From: Streptacidiphilus fuscans
GTDB taxonomy: Bacteria > Actinomycetota > Actinomycetes > Streptomycetales > Streptomycetaceae
Direction of reading: 5' to 3'
Length of the DNA: 64,000 nucleotides
NCBI RefSeq assembly: GCF_015690355.1
Contig: NZ_JADPRT010000007.1
Span: 1 to 64,000, forward strand
Under the pieces are notes generated by a model that made no database searches, was not told the DNA's origin, and was given only the letters and a program-made list of their open reading frames with translations. This document shows positions 59,490 through 64,000 of this stretch, piece by piece (within the stretch, counting starts at the first letter, position 1; each line of letters opens with the position of its first letter). Made by a program: the position numbers and the translations under genes.

Positions 59490-59582
59490 ATGCAGAGACG
59501 TACGCGGTTGGTGAGCAGGGGTCATATCGACCTGCTTCGCGTGGCGTCGGCAGCCTGTCGGTGCTGCATCCCGAGCCGTTGA
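59490..59582 (+). CDS. Cysteine-type putative leader peptide
   Basis: A 30-residue ORF: RGHIDLLRVASAACRCC is preceded by MQRRTRLVS and followed by IPSR. The H-I-D-L-x-R-V-A-S-A-x-C core matches the short leader peptides found before sulfur-metabolism and transport genes in streptomycetes. Cys codons TGT, TGC, TGC cluster near the end, as expected of a ribosome-stalling attenuator sensing cysteinyl-tRNA. No binding site is obvious, and leaderless translation is common for this class. Unusually, no plus-strand gene follows; a strong terminator lies at 59815-59861. Confidence 0.75.
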   Translation: MQRRTRLVSRGHIDLLRVASAACRCCIPSR

Positions 59583-59912
59583 CGCCTCGGAGACATCGAA
59601 GTCCAGCGAAGTCCGGCAGTTCCGGCGATCACTCCAAGGATTCACCCAAGGATCAGGCTCGCATCGACCGTGCGCCTGCGTACGGCCCTCTTCCTTTGCC
59701 AATCTTGCTTCGACCCGGAACCATCGAAGAACCCTGGGACTCGCCTGCCGTGCCATGACCGGCAGGGGCAGGCGGGCCCGCTTCGCACCGCGTGGGGGCG
59801 TGTGCGTGCGGGCTGGGCGCCGCGTTGACCCCGTGGGGGTGGTCGACGCGGCGCCCTTATTCAGATCGGGTGATCCCTCAGGCCGCTCAGGCGCTCTGGC
59901 AGCTCAGGCCGC
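59583..59912. other. Region downstream of the leader peptide
   Basis: About 330 bases without a supported gene. Short direct repeats GAAGTCC occur near 59600-59615. A plus-strand reading frame through 59758 overlaps the leader out of frame and has no good start. The terminator at 59815-59861 is the main recognisable element. CTCAGGCCGCTCAGG is repeated at 59877-59891 and 59903-59917. Confidence 0.5.
59815..59861 (+). terminator. Strong terminator with TTATT tail downstream of the leader peptide
   Basis: GGGCGCCGCGTTGACC (59815-59830) pairs with GGTCGACGCGGCGCCC (59841-59856) over 16 bp with one G-T pair; the loop is ten bases and TTATT follows. Polarity is plus strand, so it would end a transcript begun upstream of the leader peptide. 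Confidence 0.8.
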
Positions 59913-59917
59913 TCAGG
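59877..59917. repeat. 15-bp direct repeat at the DUF397 3' end
   Basis: CTCAGGCCGCTCAGG occurs at 59877-59891 and at 59903-59917; the second copy includes the DUF397 stop codon region. Confidence 0.8.
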
Positions 59918-60194
59918 TCAGGTCGAACTCGCCGTCCCGCGCGCCGAGGACGAAGGCGTTCCACTCGGCCGGGGTGAAGATCAGCGACGGGCCCTCCGGG
60001 CTTCGGCCGTCGCGCATCGCGATGAAACCGTCGACAAAGGCGATCTGAACGTCCCCGATGCCCTGACTGCTCGACATCCACTCCGCACGGCTCAGGTCCA
60101 GGTGCGGTTTCACTTCAACGGCTGTCCCGAAGGGACCCCGCTGAGTGAGAACAGTGGCCCTCGCAGTGCCGTCGAAGAATGCGTCGCCTGCCAC
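59913..60194 (-). CDS. DUF397-domain protein
   Basis: A 93-residue protein ending in the DUF397 signature: AEWMSSSQG, AMRDGRSPEGPSLIFTPAEW, then AFVLGARDGEFDLT. DUF397 proteins usually sit beside XRE-type (WhiJ-like) regulators in Streptomyces. None is adjacent here, so this copy is solitary. GTG 60194 follows GGGAGGAGC. Confidence 0.88.
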   Translation of the reverse strand: MAGDAFFDGTARATVLTQRGPFGTAVEVKPHLDLSRAEWMSSSQGIGDVQIAFVDGFIAMRDGRSPEGPSLIFTPAEWNAFVLGARDGEFDLT

Positions 60195-60263
60195 GTCGTG
60201 CTCCTCCCGCCGTCAGTTGATCCCACTGTAATCTCCACGACACCCCTGGGTGGAGGGCTTGGA

Positions 60264-60300
60264 CGCGATCCGCCCGTGAGGGTGACACAGGCGGATCGCG
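60264..60300. terminator. Hairpin downstream of the thiolase operon
   Basis: CGCGATCCGCC (60264-60274) pairs perfectly with GGCGGATCGCG (60290-60300) around a 15-base loop. It lies about 85 bases beyond the last thiolase-like stop and upstream of DUF397, so it probably ends the minus-strand operon. Confidence 0.7.
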
Positions 60301-60384
60301 GTGGTAGAGCGTGCGGGCGACGACACCCTCCGCTCGGTGCACGGAAGGCATCACCGGAATGGCTGGAAGGTGTCAAAAGCGCGC

Positions 60385-61551
60385 TCAGTGCTGTGGTTTG
60401 TCGCTGCCGACCAACCACATCGAGAAGAACTGCGCGCCGCCGCCGTAGGCGTGGCCCATCGCGCGCCGGGCGCCGTCGATCTGGTGCTCGCCGGCCCCGC
60501 CGCGCACCTGGAGCGCCGCCTCGGCGAAGCGGATCATGCCGGACGCGCCGATCGGGTTGGAGGAGAGCACCCCGCCCGAAGGGTTGACCGGCAGATCGCC
60601 GTCCATCTCGGTGACCCCGGCCTCGACCAGCTTCCAGCCCTCCCCCTGCTCGGCGAAGCCGAGGTTCTCCAGCCACATCGGCTCGTACCAGGAGAACGGC
60701 ACGTACATCTCGACCACGTCGATCTGCCGTCGCGGGTCGCTGATCCCGGCCTGGCGGTAGACGTCGGCGGCGCAGTCGCGTCCGGCCTGCGGGCTGACGT
60801 AGTCCTTGCCCGCGAAGATGGTCGGCTCGCTGCGCATCGCACCGCCGTGAACCCAGGCGGGCGGGTGCGGCGCGCGTGTCGCCCCGCGCTCCCCCGTGAG
60901 CACCAACGCGCATGCCCCATCCGAGGAGGGACAGGTCTCGGAATAGCGGATCGGGTCCCAGAGCATCGGCGACGTCTGCACCTTCTCCAGCGTCAGGTCG
61001 CGTTCGTGCAGGTGCGCGTAGGGGTTCTTCAGCGCGTTCCTGCGGTCCTTGTACGCGACGAGCGAGCCGACCGTGTCCGGTGCGCCGGTGCGCCGCATGT
61101 AGGCGCGCACGTGGGGCGCGAAGAATCCGCCCGCGCCGGCGGTCAGCGGCTGCTGGAACGGGACCGGCAGCGAGAGGCCCCACATCGCGTTGGACTCGGA
61201 CTGCTTCTCGAAAGCCACCGTGAGCACCGTGCCGTGCACCCCTGCGGCGACCAGGTTGGCGGCGACGAGCGCCGTCGAACCGCCGACCGAGCCCGCGGTG
61301 TGGACGCGCATCATGGGCTTGCCCACCGCGCCGAGCGCCTCGGCGAGGTAGAGCTCGGGCATCATCACGCCCTCGAAGAAGTCCGGAGCCTTGCCGACGA
61401 CCACCGCGTCGATGTCGGCCCAGCCCAACTCCGCGTCGGCCAGGGCCCGGACGGCGGCCTCGCGGACCAGTCCCGCGATGGAGACGTCCTGGCGCGCGGC
61501 CACGTGCTTGGTCTGGCCGATGCCGACGACAGCGACCGGTTGCTTGCTCAT
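60385..61551 (-). CDS. Thiolase-like protein (Ltp/SCP-x type), second in pair
   Basis: A 388-residue thiolase-fold protein. VVGIGQTKH opens the domain, and the C-terminal catalytic region has VNPSGGVLSSNPIGASGM and GHAYGGGAQFFS. The position of the nucleophilic cysteine reads HTAGSVGGS, so the acyl-transfer cysteine is absent. This is a feature of mycobacterial Ltp proteins that act as aldolases with DUF35 partners. ATG 61551 overlaps the previous gene's stop by four bases. It is the last gene of the operon. Confidence 0.88.
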   Translation of the reverse strand: MSKQPVAVVGIGQTKHVAARQDVSIAGLVREAAVRALADAELGWADIDAVVVGKAPDFFEGVMMPELYLAEALGAVGKPMMRVHTAGSVGGSTALVAANLVAAGVHGTVLTVAFEKQSESNAMWGLSLPVPFQQPLTAGAGGFFAPHVRAYMRRTGAPDTVGSLVAYKDRRNALKNPYAHLHERDLTLEKVQTSPMLWDPIRYSETCPSSDGACALVLTGERGATRAPHPPAWVHGGAMRSEPTIFAGKDYVSPQAGRDCAADVYRQAGISDPRRQIDVVEMYVPFSWYEPMWLENLGFAEQGEGWKLVEAGVTEMDGDLPVNPSGGVLSSNPIGASGMIRFAEAALQVRGGAGEHQIDGARRAMGHAYGGGAQFFSMWLVGSDKPQH

Positions 61552-62648
61552 GCCTGTCCGCCTTCCGTGCCCTCGAGCACAGCCACCAGGTTCTGCTGCA
61601 GGCAGGGCCCCGAGGTGGCGTGCGCCAGCATCCGGTGGGCCTCGCCGCGGTGGATCCGGGCGGCGGCCTCGCCGATCCGGATCAGTCCGGCGGCCATCAT
61701 CGGGTTGGCCGCCAGCGCCCCGCCCGACGCGTTGACGGGGACGCCGTCGCCGAGGTCCAACGCCCGCCGCAGCACCACCTCCTGGGGGGTGAACGGCGCG
61801 TGCAGCTCGGCGCCGTCGAGCGGGGCGTCGAAGGCCCCGGCGGCGACGGCGGCGGTCCTGGTGGACGGCGACTCGGTCAGGTCGCGCACGCCCGGCTGGT
61901 GCGCCTCGATCCGGTGGTCGATGCCGCGGATCCAGGCGGGACGGGCGTGCAGGGCACGGGCGGTGTCGCCCGCGGCCAGGATCACCGCGGCCGCGCCGTC
62001 GCTGACCGGCGGGCAGTCGTGACGGCGTAGCGGCTCCACCTCGTAGGGGCGGCCCAGCAGTTCGGCGACGTCGGCGCTGTCGCGCAGCTGCGCATGCGGG
62101 TTGCTCACGGCGGCGCGACGGCTGCGGAGGGCCGTCGCGGCCAGCTCGCGCTCGTCGGTGAGACCCGCGTCGAGCAGCGCCTGGGCCTGGAGCGCGGCCA
62201 GCGCGACCGTGTCGGGCCAGAGCGGCGCGAGGGTGTAGGGGTCGAGCTGACGGGTCAGCACATCGCGGAGGCTGCCCGGGCTGGACTTGCCGTAGGAGTA
62301 GACGAGCGCCGTGTCGGCCTCGCCGGTCTGGAGTTTGACCCAGGCCTCGTAGAGGGCCCAGGCGCCGTCCATCTCCACATGCGACTCGGAGATCGGCGGC
62401 CAGGCGCCGACGCCGTCGAGCGTCATGGTGAAGGAGAAAGCGCGACCGGCGAGGTAGTCGCTGCTGCCCGAGCAGGTGAAGCCGATCTGGTTGGCTGTCA
62501 GTCCCGTCTGCTTGAGTACGTCGTGGAGGACGGGCATCACCAGCTCGACCTCGGAGAGCTGGTCGGTGTGACGGGTGTGGTCGCTCTGCGCGAAGGCGAC
62601 GACGGCGATCTCGCGCAGTCCCCTCTTGGGGCTGTTGGAGCTGCTCAC
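61548..62648 (-). CDS. Thiolase-like protein (Ltp/SCP-x type), first in pair
   Basis: A 366-residue thiolase-fold protein. It has FTCSGSSDYLAGRAFSF early, PPVSDGAAAVIL, and VPVNASGGALAANPMMAAGL late. The segment expected to carry the nucleophilic cysteine reads SESHVEMDGAWAL, again with no cysteine. It and its neighbour may form a heterodimer, as in mycobacterial ltp3/ltp4. Start GTG 62648 follows GGAGGTGGAT and overlaps the DUF35 stop. Confidence 0.87.
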   Translation of the reverse strand: MSSSNSPKRGLREIAVVAFAQSDHTRHTDQLSEVELVMPVLHDVLKQTGLTANQIGFTCSGSSDYLAGRAFSFTMTLDGVGAWPPISESHVEMDGAWALYEAWVKLQTGEADTALVYSYGKSSPGSLRDVLTRQLDPYTLAPLWPDTVALAALQAQALLDAGLTDERELAATALRSRRAAVSNPHAQLRDSADVAELLGRPYEVEPLRRHDCPPVSDGAAAVILAAGDTARALHARPAWIRGIDHRIEAHQPGVRDLTESPSTRTAAVAAGAFDAPLDGAELHAPFTPQEVVLRRALDLGDGVPVNASGGALAANPMMAAGLIRIGEAAARIHRGEAHRMLAHATSGPCLQQNLVAVLEGTEGGQA

Positions 62649-63172
62649 ATCCACCTCCGGTAGCTCTCGGGGTCGGCGTCCGGTTCGCCCGTGGGACGGA
62701 AGTGACTGATGCTGGCGAGGCTCGGGCCGAGTTCGTCGCGCCAGACGGCCTCGACGCGCTGTCCGATGCGGACCTCGGCGTAGGGGGTGTCGCCGATGCG
62801 CGCGTGCAGCCCGACATGGGCGCCGTCGATCAGCACGTAGGCGTAGCAGTAGGGCACCTCGACGTCGAGGCCCTTGGCGGCGATGTTGACGATGCAGAAG
62901 GTGGTGACGGTGCCGGTGTGCGGCAGTTCGAGCTGCTCGGAGGTGGCGATGCCGCAGGTCGGGCAGGCCCCTCGGGGCGGGACGTAGACGCGGGTGCACT
63001 GCGGGCAGCGCTCGGCCAGCAGGCGCTTCTCGCGCAGGGCGTTGAGGAACCGGGTCTGCGCGGTGCCGGGGCTGTAGGCGTACTCCAGGCGGGCGGGGAT
63101 CGTCACCCGGGTGATCGGCTCGGCACCGGCCAGTTCGGCTATGCCCGCGAGGAGTTCGGCGGCTGAGGTCAT
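62645..63172 (-). CDS. DUF35 OB-fold protein with zinc ribbon
   Basis: A 175-residue protein. The zinc ribbon uses Cys56, Cys59, Cys70 and Cys73 (RCPQCTRVYVPP, then GACPTCG). An OB-fold follows (GTVTTFCIVN, then VPYCYAYVLIDG). DUF35 proteins bind thiolase-like enzymes and acyl-CoA. In steroid-degrading actinobacteria a DUF35 domain activates the Ltp aldolase. ATG 63172 overlaps the preceding DUF35 gene by four bases. Confidence 0.9.
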   Translation of the reverse strand: MTSAAELLAGIAELAGAEPITRVTIPARLEYAYSPGTAQTRFLNALREKRLLAERCPQCTRVYVPPRGACPTCGIATSEQLELPHTGTVTTFCIVNIAAKGLDVEVPYCYAYVLIDGAHVGLHARIGDTPYAEVRIGQRVEAVWRDELGPSLASISHFRPTGEPDADPESYRRWM

Positions 63173-63705
63173 ACGGCGGGGCCTTCCGGTTCCGTCGGGG
63201 CGGCGTCGTCCGTGCCCGGCGCCGACGCGGTCTCGGTCGAGGTCGCGGCATCGGTCGGGGTCGCGGCATCGGTCACCGGCACGAAGCAGGCGATGTCGGT
63301 GATGGCCCCGGTGCGCTCCTCGGCCCAGCGGACGGCGACGCGCATGCCGGTGCGCACGCTCGCGCGGGGTGCGTCCAGCGCGTGCAGCAGTGCGGTGTCG
63401 GCGCCGTCCAGGCGGACCAGCACCCAGGCGAAGGGGGTGTCCAGCGGCTGGTAGGGACGCGGACTGGCGTTCCAGGCCCAGGTGGTGACGGTGCCGAGCT
63501 GGCCCAGCGGCACCAGGTGGGTGAGCTCCTCTGCGGTCACCGGGTCGTACTCGGCGGGCGGGCAGATCACCCTGCCGTCACTGCCGCGCACGCCGAGGAC
63601 GACGCGCTCGCGCAGCCCGGTGAGGAACGCTCCGAGGACAGGGCCGGTGGAGCGGGTGAACGGGAACTCGACGATCAGCGGTGCGCTGAGCACCTCGGGG
63701 GGCAT
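63169..63705 (-). CDS. DUF35-like OB-fold protein lacking the zinc ribbon
   Basis: A 178-residue protein related to DUF35 in its OB-fold part (LGTVTTWAWN, then PFAWVLVRLDGADT, then VRTGMRVAVRWAEE). At the expected ribbon position only one cysteine remains (GRVICPPAEYDP). The C-terminus is a Thr/Ala/Pro-rich tail. It probably pairs with the complete DUF35 protein. ATG 63705 follows GAGGAACC. Confidence 0.8.
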   Translation of the reverse strand: MPPEVLSAPLIVEFPFTRSTGPVLGAFLTGLRERVVLGVRGSDGRVICPPAEYDPVTAEELTHLVPLGQLGTVTTWAWNASPRPYQPLDTPFAWVLVRLDGADTALLHALDAPRASVRTGMRVAVRWAEERTGAITDIACFVPVTDAATPTDAATSTETASAPGTDDAAPTEPEGPAV

Positions 63706-63730
63706 GGCGGTTCCTCTTCCGGGGGTCGGG

Positions 63731-63812
63731 GATCTGTGGGTCTGCGGTCTGGGGCCTGGGTCTGCGGGATGGGGTCTGCGGATCTGCGGGACTACGGGAC
63801 GCGCGTCTGCGG
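63731..63812. repeat. Degenerate GGGTCTGCGG repeats
   Basis: At least five imperfect copies of GG(G/A)TCTGCGG with spacings of 8 to 14 bases fill the gap between the enoyl-CoA hydratase and the first DUF35 gene. Probably slippage-prone spacer sequence. Confidence 0.7.
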
Positions 63813-63818
63813 TCCGCG

Positions 63819-64000
63819 TCACCGGCGGCGGTAGACGGGGGCGCGCTTCTCGGCGAAGGCGCGGGGGCCCTCCTTCGCGTCCTCGGTCGCGAAGATCGGC
63901 CAGCCGATCTCCAGCTCCCGCTTCAGGCCGTCCTCTTCGCTCATCGGAGCGGTCTCGTAGACGGATCGCTTGACCGCCTCGACGGCGAGCGGCGCGGCCT
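63819..64000 (-). CDS. Enoyl-CoA hydratase/isomerase family protein, C-terminal part
   Basis: The minus-strand frame from the right edge ends at the TGA at 63819-63821. It reads AAPLAVEAVKRSVYETAPMS early, then WPIFATEDAKEGPRAF, ending AEKRAPVYRRR. This is the typical C-terminal helix and tail of crotonase-fold enzymes. Catalytic residues lie beyond the window. It is the first visible gene of the DUF35-thiolase operon, consistent with a beta-oxidation or steroid side-chain pathway. Confidence 0.85.
   Translation of the reverse strand, partial: AAPLAVEAVKRSVYETAPMSEEDGLKRELEIGWPIFATEDAKEGPRAFAEKRAPVYRRR

Noticed and set aside
59453..59758. A 101-residue plus-strand ORF overlapping the leader peptide
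   Set aside because: Its only starts are weak, its product has no recognisable features, and it is out of frame with the motif-bearing leader peptide.
59755..60048. Plus-strand ORF opposite DUF397
   Set aside because: Antisense to the DUF397 gene and crosses the terminator at 59815-59861; no motif in its product.

Overview
The window is from a very GC-rich actinobacterium, most likely a streptomycete (Streptomyces, Kitasatospora or Streptacidiphilus). The evidence is an actinobacterial 16S rRNA 5' end at the left edge, a gylR-glpF-glpK-glpD glycerol locus, an NsdA-like TPR regulator, a DUF397 gene, a cysteine-type leader peptide, many GTG starts and 4-bp ATGA/GTGA gene overlaps. No phage, plasmid, integrase, tRNA gene or CRISPR array was found.

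Layout. 1-605: 16S rRNA 5' end (minus) and its leader. 606-2777: PTS genes crr and ptsI. 2799-9364: EamA exporter, methyltransferase, acetoacetyl-CoA synthetase, NrtR-like Nudix regulator, and a divergent TetR/SDR pair with tandem operators. 9503-15769: homocysteine methyltransferase, then the glycerol regulon. 15954-21821: SDR39U1-type protein, LysE exporter, small proteins and a NarL-type two-component system. 21937-26311: an accessory-looking stretch with a secreted protein, a permuted papain-fold enzyme behind a 22-codon ORF, a HAD phosphatase, an XRE-TPR regulator and three overlapping tiny genes. 26334-29124: gluconate permease and kinase, divergent from a GntR regulator. 29312-32440: a monooxygenase-like protein, an MFS/ArsR pair with a 9-bp-arm operator, and a candidate toxin-antitoxin pair.

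32406-43239 (minus) is the most unusual region. A 1605-residue SMC/MukB-like ATPase lies in the same orientation as a MukE-like winged-helix protein and a MukF/kleisin-like protein. The order matches a condensin-type MukBEF/MksBEF/Wadjet JetABC cassette. It is interrupted by an HTH-NB-ARC-TPR (STAND) protein and a secreted three-repeat trefoil-like protein, and no JetD/MksG nuclease is visible.

43369-53465: a second aquaporin, 5-oxoprolinase genes pxpA and a pxpB-pxpC fusion, an Asp-box beta-propeller, an SGNH hydrolase, two GT4 glycosyltransferases and a HEAT-repeat protein. 53833-60194: PAS protein, NsdA-like regulator, APH-family kinase, acyl-CoA dehydrogenase-like protein, a Cys-rich leader peptide with its own downstream terminator, and DUF397. 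60264-64000: an overlapping minus-strand operon of enoyl-CoA hydratase (cut by the window edge), two DUF35 proteins and two thiolase-like proteins without the nucleophilic cysteine, resembling steroid side-chain aldolase modules.

All functions are inferred by reading translated sequence and motifs. No database search was run.
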